Of a stretch of DNA of 64,000 nt, positions 55,421-63,811 are shown piece by piece (position 1 is the stretch's first letter; every line of letters begins with the position of its first letter). The position numbers were made by a program, and so were the translations under genes. This DNA comes from JAQBQH01 sp035607415 (lineage in GTDB: Bacteria > Myxococcota_A > Polyangia > Palsa-1104). The DNA lies in NCBI GenBank assembly GCA_035607415.1, contig DATNAQ010000009.1, positions 1-64,000 on the forward strand, written 5' to 3'. The notes below the pieces were generated by a model. It was not told the origin of the DNA. It saw only the letters and a program-made list of their open reading frames with translations, and did not search any database.

Positions 55421-57790
55421 ATGATTTCTGCGCTGGGCCTCGTCTCGCTGGCGTTGGCGGCCGGAATTGCCGTCGGTGAGTGGCTCGCCGTGCCGCCGCT
55501 CGCCGCCGCGCTCCTCGCCGGCGCGATGTCGGGCGCGATGCTGCTCGCCGCGCGCCGCGAGCGCCTGTTCGGGCGCTCGGCGCTCGGGCTGGCGGCGGCC
55601 ATCGGCCTGGTCGCGGTGGCGGGCTCACGCCCACGGCCGCCGGCCGAGCTCACCGATGGGGCGCGCTGGACGCTCGACGGCCTCGTCGCCGACACGCCGG
55701 AGCGCACGCTCGACGGCGCGCGCGTGCCCATCGATCTGATCGCGGTCGAGCGCGACGGCGTGCGGCGCACGGTCGCGGCGCGCGTGCTCGTGGCGCTCGA
55801 CGGGCCGCCGCTCGAGGCGCTCCTGCCCGGCGATCGCGTGCGCGTGCCGGCCGAGCTGCATCGTCCGCGCGGCTTCGTCAACCCGGGCGCGCCCGACGGT
55901 GCGCGCCGTGCGGCCGCCGACGGGATCGCCGCCGTCGCCAGCGCGCACGCGGCGGCGCTGTCGCGCATCGACGTGCCGCCCGAGCGCAGCGTGGCGCGGG
56001 TGCTCGCCGCCTGGCGGGCGCGCATGCTCGCCGAGGTCCGCGTACGCCTCGAAGGCGACGCACGTGCTCTGGTCGAGTCTCTGGTGCTCGGCGATCGCGG
56101 CGATGTGCCGCGCCCGCTCGACGACGCCTTCCGCGCCGCCGGCGTCTCGCACGTCCTGTCGGTGAGCGGGCTGCACCTGGCGATCGCGGCCTTCCTGTTC
56201 TACGTCGGGCTGCGCCGCGCGCTCGTGCGCGTGCCGGCGCTGGCGGCGACGCGGCCGGTGCAGCGCTGGGCGGCGACGGCGGCGCTGCCCGCGGTGTGGG
56301 CCTACACGGTCGTCACCGGCGCGCAGGTGGCGACGGTGCGCTCGTGCATCGTCGCGTTCGCCTGGCTCGGCGCGGTCGCGCTGCGGAGACGCACCACGGC
56401 GGCACAGGCGCTGGCGATCGCCGCGCTGGTGATCCTGTGTGGCTCGCCGCTCGAGCTCTTCGATCCGTCGTTCCAGCTCTCGTTTGCCGCCGCTGCGGGC
56501 ACCAGCTTTCTCGCCCGGCGCTGGTCGCCGCGCGGCGCGGGTGGGCCGCTGCCGCTTCGCCTCGGGCGCTGGGCGCTGCGGCTGTGCGCGGCGTCGGCGG
56601 CGGCGATCGTGGCGACGGCGCCGATCGGCGCCTGGCACTTCGCACAGCTGGCGCCGGCGGGGATCGTCTCGAACCTGGTGGTCGTGCCGCTCGCCGAGCT
56701 CGGCGTGGTCCCCGTCGGGCTCGCCGGCTGCGTGGCCGCGTCGCTGCACGCGCCCGGTGCCGGCTGGCTGCTCCACGCCGCCGGTTGGCTGTCGCACATG
56801 ATGGCGGTGTTCACCGTGTGGTTCGCGCGCGTGGCGCCGGCCTGGCGCGTGCCGGCGCCGAACCTCGTCGAGATCGTGACGTGGTACGTGGCGCTGGTCG
56901 CGATCGCAGCGCGCGGGAGCAGGGCGCTCCGCATCGTCGCCGTCTGCGCGCTCGTGCTCGGCGCGTCGGCGGCGTGGCGCGCCTGGTCGCGTGCGCACGG
57001 CGAGACGCTGACCGCGACCTTCCTCGACGTCGGCCAGGGCGACGCCTGCGTGGTCGAGCTGCCGCACGGCCGCGTCCTCGTCGTCGATGGCGGCGGCTCG
57101 TTCGATCCGCGCTTCGATCCGGGCCGGCAGGTGATCGCGCCGTTCCTGTGGCGGCGCGGCATCCGCCGCATCGATCTGATGGTGCTCTCGCATCCGCACC
57201 CCGATCACGCCAACGGCCTGGCCACGCTCGTCGAGAACTTCGACGTCGGCGAGATCTGGACCAACGGCCAGGAGACCACGCAGCCGGGCACCGTGGCGCT
57301 GCTCGAGGCGGCGGCGCGGCGCCACGTTCCCCTCGGCCTTCCGCGGCCGCTCGATCTCGGGGGCGCGCGCGTTCGGCCGCTGGCGCCCTTTGACGAGCAC
57401 GGCGCGCTGGCCGTCGATCCGGCGCGCGGCGAGAACGACAACTCGCTGGTCGTCGCCGTCGGCTGGCGCGGCCGGTCGCTCTTGTTCGCCGGCGATCTCG
57501 AGGCCGACGGCGAGGCCGACCTGCTGGCGCGCGGTCCGGTCGCCGCCGACGTCGTCAAGGTGCCGCACCATGGCTCCAAGACCTCGTCGACTGCCGAGCT
57601 CGTCGCCGCGACCCATCCGGCACTGGCCGTCATTTCCGTCGGTGAGCGCAACCGCTGGGGCTTTCCCAACCCCGGCGTGGTCGCCCGCTGGCGCGGCGTC
57701 GGCGCCCGCGTGATGCGTACCGACCGGGATGGCGGCGTCACCGTCACCGTCGACAAGCGCGGCCGAGTTGCCGCCGAAGGGAGCCTTTAG
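55421..57790 (+). CDS. comEC: DNA uptake channel ComEC/Rec2
   Basis: The product has 789 residues from ATG 55421, chosen for GAGAAGG six bases upstream. The domains are complete: N-terminal membrane/OB region (FVNPGAPDGARRA), the Competence domain with many membrane segments (GVSHVLSVSGLHLAIAAFLF, FDPSFQLSFAAAAGTSFLAR), and a C-terminal metallo-beta-lactamase domain (TATFLDVGQGDACVVELPHG, VLSHPHPDHANG, DVVKVPHHGSKTSSTAEL). It transports single-stranded DNA across the inner membrane during natural transformation. The upstream frame is open to 55298 but Phe-rich and unlikely coding. Confidence 0.95.
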   Translation: MISALGLVSLALAAGIAVGEWLAVPPLAAALLAGAMSGAMLLAARRERLFGRSALGLAAAIGLVAVAGSRPRPPAELTDGARWTLDGLVADTPERTLDGARVPIDLIAVERDGVRRTVAARVLVALDGPPLEALLPGDRVRVPAELHRPRGFVNPGAPDGARRAAADGIAAVASAHAAALSRIDVPPERSVARVLAAWRARMLAEVRVRLEGDARALVESLVLGDRGDVPRPLDDAFRAAGVSHVLSVSGLHLAIAAFLFYVGLRRALVRVPALAATRPVQRWAATAALPAVWAYTVVTGAQVATVRSCIVAFAWLGAVALRRRTTAAQALAIAALVILCGSPLELFDPSFQLSFAAAAGTSFLARRWSPRGAGGPLPLRLGRWALRLCAASAAAIVATAPIGAWHFAQLAPAGIVSNLVVVPLAELGVVPVGLAGCVAASLHAPGAGWLLHAAGWLSHMMAVFTVWFARVAPAWRVPAPNLVEIVTWYVALVAIAARGSRALRIVAVCALVLGASAAWRAWSRAHGETLTATFLDVGQGDACVVELPHGRVLVVDGGGSFDPRFDPGRQVIAPFLWRRGIRRIDLMVLSHPHPDHANGLATLVENFDVGEIWTNGQETTQPGTVALLEAAARRHVPLGLPRPLDLGGARVRPLAPFDEHGALAVDPARGENDNSLVVAVGWRGRSLLFAGDLEADGEADLLARGPVAADVVKVPHHGSKTSSTAELVAATHPALAVISVGERNRWGFPNPGVVARWRGVGARVMRTDRDGGVTVTVDKRGRVAAEGSL

Positions 57791-57801
57791 CATGATGAGG
57801 T

Positions 57802-58677
57802 GTGCCCCTGCGATTGGAGGTCAGCGCGCTCGGCGACTCCGGCTCACGCCGCGTCTTCCGCTACGAGTTCGATGCCGACCGCGCCCAGATCCTGCTCGGC
57901 CGCCGTGGCGGTGTCGACGTGCTCCTACCGGACGCACGCGTTTCCCTGGTGCACGCGCGCATCGAGCGGCGCAAAGGCGCCTACTACCTCGTCGACGACG
58001 GCTCGACCAACGGCACCCGGCTCAACGGCACCGTCGTGGCCACCGGCCTGAGGCAGCCCTTGCGTGAGGGCGATCGCATCACCATCGGCGACTACGCGCT
58101 GCAGGTGTCGATCCCCTCGTCGCACGCCGGCACCGAGGCGCGGCCCGAGAGCTCGCTGTCGATGGCGCGCGGCATGGTCCGCGATCTGCTCGAGCGCCTC
58201 GGCCCTGGCGAGGCGCAGCCGTCCTTGCGCGTCCTCGACGGGCCGCAGACCGGCGTCATGCTCACCATCGGCGACGTCGGCCGCACCTACATCCTCGGGC
58301 GCGCCGCCGGCAACGACCTGCGGCTCGACGACGTCGACATGTGGCGCGAGCACGCCGCCCTCGAGCGCGACGAGCTCGGCGTGACCATCCGCTCGGGCGG
58401 CACCCACGCCGTGGCGGTCAACGGCGAGCACGTCACCAACGCGCGCCAGCTCCACGACGGCGACACCGTCACGCTCGGCGCGACCTCGATGCGCTATCAC
58501 GATCCGGCCGAGGTCTACCTGCGCAAGCTCGAGGAGTCGGAGCCGAACGCGCCCGATCCGTCGTCGATGTCGCGCCCGATCGCGGTGTCGCGCCCGCCGG
58601 AGATGGCGCTCATCGTGCTCGGCGTGCTCGTCGCCCTCGCCGCCATCGGCGGGATCGTCTACGTGCTCGTGTGGTGA
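57802..58677 (+). CDS. Double-FHA protein with C-terminal membrane anchor
   Basis: The product has 291 residues, with a GTG start. The first FHA domain (about 5-105) has SLVHARIERR and DDGSTNGTRLNG. The second (about 145-235) is TYILGRAAGNDLRLDDVDMW followed by REHAALERDE. One membrane segment lies at the very C-terminus (about 266-289, MALIVLGVLVALAAIGGIVY), so both FHA domains face the cytoplasm. FHA1 has His in VHARIE but lacks the usual SR pair (SLVH); FHA2 has REHA. It may dock phosphorylated partners to the membrane, a candidate target of the window's kinases. The stop overlaps the next GTG (GTGA). Confidence 0.85.
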   Translation: MPLRLEVSALGDSGSRRVFRYEFDADRAQILLGRRGGVDVLLPDARVSLVHARIERRKGAYYLVDDGSTNGTRLNGTVVATGLRQPLREGDRITIGDYALQVSIPSSHAGTEARPESSLSMARGMVRDLLERLGPGEAQPSLRVLDGPQTGVMLTIGDVGRTYILGRAAGNDLRLDDVDMWREHAALERDELGVTIRSGGTHAVAVNGEHVTNARQLHDGDTVTLGATSMRYHDPAEVYLRKLEESEPNAPDPSSMSRPIAVSRPPEMALIVLGVLVALAAIGGIVYVLVW

Positions 58678-59309
58678 GGATCCCGGTCGCCGGCTTCACG
58701 CTCGAGGGCGAGGCGCAGCTACGTGACGGCGCGCCGGCCGCGATCGTGTGCCATCCGCATCCGGCGTTCGGCGGACGCATGGACAACCCGCTCGTCGTAG
58801 CGCTCGCCGACGCTTGCGCCGCGCGCGGCTTGTCGACGGTGCGCTTCAACTTCCGCGGCCTCGACGGCTCCGAGGGCACGCCCACCGGCGGCGCCGCCGA
58901 GCACGAAGACGTCGCCGCCGCGGTCGCCTGGGCGCGCGAGCAGGGCGCGCCGCGTGTGGCGCTCGTCGGCTACTCGTTCGGCGCGCTCATGGCCGCGCGC
59001 GCCATCGCCGATGGCGCCGGCGTCGCCGCCTGCGCCGCGGTCGGCTTCCCGACGACGATCCTGGGCCACGCGCCCGATCGCGTCGCCGTCGTCGAGCGCG
59101 CCCTCGATCGCCGCGTCCCCTGGCTCTTCGTCGACGGCGACGCCGATCAGTTCTGTGAGGTGGGCCGCTTACAGGCGTGGGTCGATGGGCGATCCTGGGC
59201 CCGTCACGAGGTGCTGCCCGGCCGCGGCCACTTCTTCGCCGGCCTCGACGAGGCCGACGTCTGCGACCGGGTCGCGCGCTTCGTCGAGGAGGCTGCATGC
59301 GCCCGCTGA
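58674..59309 (+). CDS. Alpha/beta hydrolase (dienelactone-hydrolase-like)
   Basis: The product has 211 residues, with a GTG start overlapping the FHA stop. Blocks: AAIVCHPHPAFGGRMDNPLV (oxyanion region), STVRFNFRGLDGSEGTP, the nucleophile elbow VALVGYSFGA, LFVDGDADQFC (acid) and LPGRGHFFAG (His). The whole triad is present. It matches small bacterial esterase/hydrolases often annotated as DUF1749-like or dienelactone-hydrolase-like; the substrate is unknown. Confidence 0.88.
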   Translation: MRIPVAGFTLEGEAQLRDGAPAAIVCHPHPAFGGRMDNPLVVALADACAARGLSTVRFNFRGLDGSEGTPTGGAAEHEDVAAAVAWAREQGAPRVALVGYSFGALMAARAIADGAGVAACAAVGFPTTILGHAPDRVAVVERALDRRVPWLFVDGDADQFCEVGRLQAWVDGRSWARHEVLPGRGHFFAGLDEADVCDRVARFVEEAACAR

Positions 59310-59524
59310 TCGCCGTGATGATGCTGCTCTGGTTCACGGCGCCCGCACGCGCCGACGCGGCGAGCGGACACCGCATGATCGTCCTGGCCGGCGTCGTCGA
59401 CGGTGACGGGGGCCCCGACCGCGATCTCTCCGGCATCGGCATCCCGCTCTACGTCCAGGGCGCCGCCGACGTCGATCGCGCGCGCACCGGCGCGACCGCG
59501 TCGCTGATGACGGTGCGCTTCTGA
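59297..59524 (+). CDS. Small secreted protein
   Basis: The product has 75 residues. Signal peptide MRPLIAVMMLLWFTAPARAD, then ASGHRMIVLAGVVDGDGGPD and DLSGIGIPLYVQGAADVDRA. It overlaps the hydrolase stop by 13 bases and shares one base with the next start. The family is unknown. GAGGAGG lies upstream of the ATG. Confidence 0.6.
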   Translation: MRPLIAVMMLLWFTAPARADAASGHRMIVLAGVVDGDGGPDRDLSGIGIPLYVQGAADVDRARTGATASLMTVRF

Positions 59525-59847
59525 TGCGCGCGCTCGTGCTCGCCGTGGCGCTCCTCGTCGCGGTGCCGGCCGCGCGCGCCGACGGTCATCGCAAGAAGGT
59601 GATCGGCGCGACCCTCATCGCGGTCGGCAGCGTCTTCGACGCCGCCACCACCGCGCTCACCTTCGCCGGCCTCGCGCGCGGCGGCTGGACGCTCGCGCCG
59701 TCGAGCACCACCGACCAGGCGCTCCTGTGGAGCGGCGTCGCCGGCAACTTCGCGCTCGATACGGTTCTGACGATGGGGATCGTGATCTACTGCCAGGGCG
59801 GCGACGAGATGCGAAAGGCGAGGGCGACGACGACGAGCGAGCGCTGA
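59524..59847 (+). CDS. Small exported or membrane protein
   Basis: The product has 107 residues. A signal-like N-terminus (MRALVLAVALLVAVPAARAD) is followed by two moderately hydrophobic segments (VIGATLIAVGSVFDAATTAL, FALDTVLTMGIVIYCQGGDE) and a polar tail. No family is recognised. It is coupled to the preceding small secreted gene by a one-base overlap (TGATG), which suggests a joint envelope role. It converges with ffh after six bases. Confidence 0.6.
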   Translation: MRALVLAVALLVAVPAARADGHRKKVIGATLIAVGSVFDAATTALTFAGLARGGWTLAPSSTTDQALLWSGVAGNFALDTVLTMGIVIYCQGGDEMRKARATTTSER

Positions 59848-59853
59848 CGCCCG

Positions 59854-61449
59854 CTACCGCTTCTTGTTCTTCTTGCGCTGCTTGCGCGCCTCTTTGCGCT
59901 TCCGCTTCTCTTTGTTCTTGTTCACGTTCGACTTCGGCACCGAGAACTTCCGCTCCAGCGCCGGCATCCCCGCCGCGCCCATGAGCTGCCCGACGTCGAT
60001 GCCCGCCAGCTTCTTCATCTGCGCGATCTGCTTGAACCCCGGGATCTTCCCGAGCAGCCCCGACTGCGCGCCCATCTGCGACATCATCTGCCGCATCATT
60101 GCGAACTTGTTGAGCAGCTCCTTGACCTCGGTGTCCTTGCGCCCCGAGCCCTTGGCCACGCGCTTGACGCGCTTCTCGTCGTAGTCGGCGCCCTTGCGCC
60201 GCCGCATTTGCTGCCCGTTGGGATTGGTGATCGTCTCCCACGACGTCACCACGAAGTGCTCGGGATGCGACCGCTCCTGCGCCGTCATCGAGGAGATCAT
60301 CGCCTCGATCTTCACCAGCTCCTTGTCGTCGAGGCTCACGCCCTCGGGCAGCCCGCCCGGGAAGAACGGCATCTTCTCGAACAGGTCCTTCAGCGACCCC
60401 ATCTTCTGGATCACGCGGATCTGATCGAGGAAGTCCTGCATGTCGAACTTCCCCTTCAACATGCGGACGGCGTCTTCTTCGGCCTTCTCGGCGTCGACCA
60501 CGCCTTCGAAGTCCTTCATCAGGCCGACGATGTCGCCCATGCCGAGGATGCGCGACGCGAGCCCCTCGGGCCGGAACTCCTCGAGCTTGTCGAGCGACTC
60601 GCCCATGCCGAGGAACTTGATGGGCTTGCCCGTGACCTCCTTGATCGACAGCGCCGCGCCGCCGCGGGCATCGCCGTCGAGCTTGGTCAGGATCACGCCG
60701 GTGACGCCGACGCGGTCGTTGAACGTCTTGGCCGTCTTGACGGCGTCCTGGCCGATCATCGCGTCGATGACGAAGAACACTTCGTTCGGCTTGGTCCGCT
60801 TCTTGATCTCGTCGAGCTCCGCCATGAGCGGCTCGTCGATCGCCAGGCGGCCGGCGGTATCGAAGATCACGACGTCGCGGTTGGTCTCGTAGGCGCGCTT
60901 GACCGCGGCCTCGCAGATCTCGGGCGGCGTCGTGTTCTCCATCGAGAACACCGGCATGCCGAGCTGCCCGCCGAGCACCTTGAGCTGCTCGACGGCGGCG
61001 GGACGGTAGATGTCGGCGGCCACCAGCATCGGCCGCTTCTTGTTCCTCTCGAGCCAGCGCGCCAGCTTGCCGACCGTGGTCGTCTTGCCCGAGCCCTGGA
61101 GGCCGACCATCATGATCGAGGTCGGGCCCTTCTTGGCCCAGTCGAGGTCGGTGTCGATCGGCCCCATCAGGTCGATCAGCTCCTCCTGACAGATGCGCAC
61201 GAAGTGTTGCTCGGGCGTCGCCGACAAGGCGCGGTCGCCGGCCTTGGCGCGCAGCTTCACCGTCTCGCCGATCGCCTTTTCCTTCACGCGATCGAGGAAC
61301 GTCTTGGTGACCTTGAACTCGACGTCGGCTTCGAGCAGCGACATGCGCACGTCGCGCAGCGCGTCCTCGATGTTGTCCGGCGTCAGCTCGGCGACGCCGG
61401 TCAGGCGAGCTTTGGCGTTGCGGAACCCGCGCGAGAGTGTTTCGAGCAT
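59854..61449 (-). CDS. ffh: Signal recognition particle protein Ffh
   Basis: The product has 531 residues, longer than E. coli Ffh (453). N domain (1-90), then the SRP GTPase: GLQGSGKTTT (G1), DIYRPAA, DTAGRL (G3), TKLDGDARGG (G4). The methionine-rich M domain spans about 330-470 (MRQMMSQMGAQSGLLGKIPG), followed by a Lys/Arg/Asn tail. The NG domain binds FtsY, and the M domain binds signal peptides and 4.5S RNA. An insertion in the M-domain region (GADYDEKRVKRVAKGSGRKD) contains the RNA-binding residues of the family. Confidence 0.97.
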   Translation of the reverse strand: MLETLSRGFRNAKARLTGVAELTPDNIEDALRDVRMSLLEADVEFKVTKTFLDRVKEKAIGETVKLRAKAGDRALSATPEQHFVRICQEELIDLMGPIDTDLDWAKKGPTSIMMVGLQGSGKTTTVGKLARWLERNKKRPMLVAADIYRPAAVEQLKVLGGQLGMPVFSMENTTPPEICEAAVKRAYETNRDVVIFDTAGRLAIDEPLMAELDEIKKRTKPNEVFFVIDAMIGQDAVKTAKTFNDRVGVTGVILTKLDGDARGGAALSIKEVTGKPIKFLGMGESLDKLEEFRPEGLASRILGMGDIVGLMKDFEGVVDAEKAEEDAVRMLKGKFDMQDFLDQIRVIQKMGSLKDLFEKMPFFPGGLPEGVSLDDKELVKIEAMISSMTAQERSHPEHFVVTSWETITNPNGQQMRRRKGADYDEKRVKRVAKGSGRKDTEVKELLNKFAMMRQMMSQMGAQSGLLGKIPGFKQIAQMKKLAGIDVGQLMGAAGMPALERKFSVPKSNVNKNKEKRKRKEARKQRKKNKKR

Positions 61450-61464
61450 CCGGGTGGTCTAGCA

Positions 61465-61470
61465 TATACT
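61465..61470 (+). promoter_or_regulatory. -10 box TATACT upstream of a secreted-protein gene
   Basis: TATACT ends nine bases before the ATG at 61480, implying a leader of only a few bases or none. It lies in the 30-base gap between the divergent ffh and this gene. Confidence 0.45.
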
Positions 61471-61479
61471 GCGTCGCCA

Positions 61480-62655
61480 ATGAAGCACGCGCTAGCCCCG
61501 GCCGCGCTCTTCCTGGTGCTCACCTCGGCGACGGCGGCGCGCGCCGCCGACCTGCCCTGCGGCCCGGCCGAGCCGGGCACCGTGACGCTCGACGGCCTCA
61601 CCGACGACTGGGGCGAAGTCGCCGGCATCGACGCCGGCGCCCGCGATCCCAACTTGTCGTTCACCCTCAAGTGCAACACCGAGGGGCAGACCCTCCTGCT
61701 CCTCGTCGACGTGCGCGACAGCTACTTCGTCCGCACCAGGGCGGCCAAGCCGGGCGAGGACCACATCGCGCTCACGCTCGCCGGCCACACGCTCACCATC
61801 TTTCCCGGCGACGCCCGCGCGATTCCCACGCTCGTGCGCTGGGGCACCAGGCCCGCCAAGGGCATCAAGGCGGTCTCGGCGCTGCAACAGGCCGGCTGGG
61901 CCGTCGAGCTCGCCATCCCGATGAGCGTCATCCCCGGCTACAAGGTCGGCGCGCCGCTCGCCTACAGAGCCGCCGTCGCCGACTGCGACTCGAAAGCGGC
62001 GCTCAAGACCGAGCGCACCGTCGACTCCACCGGCAGCATCGTCTTCGCCGAAGGCGACGCCGCGCTCGACGGCTTCCTGAAGGATCGCAACCTCAAAAAG
62101 AGCGACATCTGGTTCGACAAGGCCATCAGCCTCGGCGGAAAATCGGGCGGCCGCGCCGTCGCCGCCGGCCGCTTCCTCGCCTTCATCACCGACGGTTACG
62201 TCTTCATCGAGCTGCCCGTCAAATCGCGCGCCGACGTCAAGGAGGCCAAGGTCGTCGACCTCGCCGGCGACGGGCGCAGCGCCATCGTCATGCGCTACGT
62301 CGAGCGCGGCGGTGCTGGGCCCCTGCCGAAGGACAGGGGGGCCGCAGGCCCGGTAAGTGGTACGCGCGACGTGCTCGCCGCCTGGCGCGTGGTCGGCGAC
62401 TCCGAGATCCGCCGCGTCTTCGCCGCCGAGGTGGGCAAGCAGGGCCCGGCCGGCCGCGTCGACGACAAGGTCGCCTTCGTCAGGCGCGGCCGCGCCACCG
62501 ACATCCTCGTCGACGCCGGCACCGCGCCCGGCCTCTCGGCGGCCACGTGGCGCGAGACGCCCGCCGACGACATGATCCCGGTGATGCTGCCGTGGGCCGA
62601 CGACCGCCACGCCCGCTACCAGTTCACGGGCGACGAATACAAACGCGCTCAGTAG
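61480..62655 (+). CDS. Secreted protein with CBM9/DOMON-like domain
   Basis: The product has 391 residues. Signal peptide MKHALAPAALFLVLTSATAA (ending ARAAD). Residues about 35-185 resemble carbohydrate-binding family 9/DOMON-like sandwiches: GTVTLDGLTDDWGEVAGIDA, LLLLVDVRDSYFV, GWAVELAIPMSVIPGYKVG and AYRAAVADCDS. The C-terminal half (about 235-391) contains FITDGYVFIELPVKSRADVK and VDLAGDGRSAIVMRYVERGG. No catalytic motif is seen. It could bind a polysaccharide at the cell surface. Confidence 0.7.
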   Translation: MKHALAPAALFLVLTSATAARAADLPCGPAEPGTVTLDGLTDDWGEVAGIDAGARDPNLSFTLKCNTEGQTLLLLVDVRDSYFVRTRAAKPGEDHIALTLAGHTLTIFPGDARAIPTLVRWGTRPAKGIKAVSALQQAGWAVELAIPMSVIPGYKVGAPLAYRAAVADCDSKAALKTERTVDSTGSIVFAEGDAALDGFLKDRNLKKSDIWFDKAISLGGKSGGRAVAAGRFLAFITDGYVFIELPVKSRADVKEAKVVDLAGDGRSAIVMRYVERGGAGPLPKDRGAAGPVSGTRDVLAAWRVVGDSEIRRVFAAEVGKQGPAGRVDDKVAFVRRGRATDILVDAGTAPGLSAATWRETPADDMIPVMLPWADDRHARYQFTGDEYKRAQ

Positions 62656-62738
62656 CGTTGATCTCTCAGTTACTCGTACCCGCCGGCGAGCCGGCCTGAC
62701 GCCGCTGTCATGGCTCGCCGCCTTGCGCGCGCGCCAAC

Positions 62739-62754
62739 CGCGCGAAATCGCGCG
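62739..62754. promoter_or_regulatory. Palindrome CGCGCGAAATCGCGCG
   Basis: Perfect 7-bp arms around AA, ending 39 bases before the ATG at 62794. A near-copy (CGCGCGAGATCGCGTG) lies at 63754-63769, 42 bases before the next gene's ATG. The shared site and spacing suggest co-regulation of the two genes. Confidence 0.35.
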
Positions 62755-62793
62755 TGCCCCGTCGCTGGTACGCGTTTCGCTATCAGCCGGCGC

Positions 62794-63726
62794 ATGCGCA
62801 CGCTCGGGCTGCTCCTGACCGCGTTCCTCGCCGCCGTCGCCCTCTTGTCCGCCGGCTGCTTCCAGCGCTCCGAAGGACAGCTCGGCCACGCCTCGTTCGC
62901 CTGGACCGACTGCCTGTTCGACTGCTCGGTCACCGACAACCCGATGGCCGCCGCCGGCGCCCACGCCGGCATGAGCATCTCGCTCGCCAACGGCTACAGC
63001 TTCACGCAGGTGCGCTCGTCGAGCTCCACGGTCGCCAGCGTCGCGCTCAGCGGCGGCAACCGGCTCGACCTCGACGTCGTCTCGGCGGCGCCGGGCCAGA
63101 CGCAGGTCCAGCTCGTCGACGGCAGCGGCAAGATCGTCGATCAGGTCGCGGTCACCGTCACCGCCACGGCGCGCCTCGCGATCACGCAGGGCTGGAGCGG
63201 CGCCGCGCCGATCGTGCTCGAAGGCTCGCAGCAGACCTTCCACGTCACCACCGTCGACGCCAACGACCACACGCTCATCGGCACCGGCGCCGTCACCTTC
63301 GAGCTCACCGATCCGCTCGCGCCCGGCGACGTCCTCACCTTCGGCGACAGCATCGCGTTCTCCGGCCACGCCGGCGCCGGCACCATCACCGCGCACACGC
63401 CGACGGCATCGCTGGTCCTGCCCGTCACGATTCTGCCGCTGACGGCGCTCACCGGCCTCACCGCCACCGTGCAGCCCAACACCACCGACTCGTCGGGCGT
63501 CTACGCCAACGTCGACGTCGCCGCCAACAGCGCCTCGGGCGACGTCTACGGCGCGCCCTGCGGCTGGACCGTCAACGACCCCTCCGTCGTCATGCAGACG
63601 CAGACGACGGCGACGCTCGAGGGCGCGCCGAAAGCGTCGACCAAATTCCTCCTGAAGCAGCCCGGCACCTTCAGCGCCACCTGCGCCATCGGCGCCGTTT
63701 CGACCACCGTCTCGCTCACGCGCTAG
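62794..63726 (+). CDS. Lipoprotein with beta-rich Ig-like domains
   Basis: The product has 310 residues. MRTLGLLLTAFLAAVALLSA is a lipoprotein signal with GC next (Cys22). The mature part is Thr/Ser/Val-rich beta sequence with two or three Ig-like units: SISLANGYSFTQVRSSSSTV, DGSGKIVDQVAVTVTATA, GSQQTFHVTTVDANDHTLIG, and LTATVQPNTTDSSGVYANVD. Cys40 and Cys44 near the N-terminus, and a pair in the last domain (APCGWTV and SATCAIG), may form disulfides. It is likely a surface or periplasmic structural protein. An upstream in-frame ATG at 62710 would bury the signal and is not favoured. Confidence 0.72.
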   Translation: MRTLGLLLTAFLAAVALLSAGCFQRSEGQLGHASFAWTDCLFDCSVTDNPMAAAGAHAGMSISLANGYSFTQVRSSSSTVASVALSGGNRLDLDVVSAAPGQTQVQLVDGSGKIVDQVAVTVTATARLAITQGWSGAAPIVLEGSQQTFHVTTVDANDHTLIGTGAVTFELTDPLAPGDVLTFGDSIAFSGHAGAGTITAHTPTASLVLPVTILPLTALTGLTATVQPNTTDSSGVYANVDVAANSASGDVYGAPCGWTVNDPSVVMQTQTTATLEGAPKASTKFLLKQPGTFSATCAIGAVSTTVSLTR

Positions 63727-63753
63727 ACAATCTGTCGCACCGCGCGGCGCAAG

Positions 63754-63769
63754 CGCGCGAGATCGCGTG
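63754..63769. promoter_or_regulatory. Near-palindrome CGCGCGAGATCGCGTG
   Basis: This imperfect copy of the 62739 palindrome lies 42 bases before the ATG at 63812. The position relative to the start is nearly the same in both genes. Confidence 0.3.
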
Positions 63770-63811
63770 TGGCACGGAGCTCGCTGTCTGCCGACGGGCA
63801 GGAGGTCGCTC

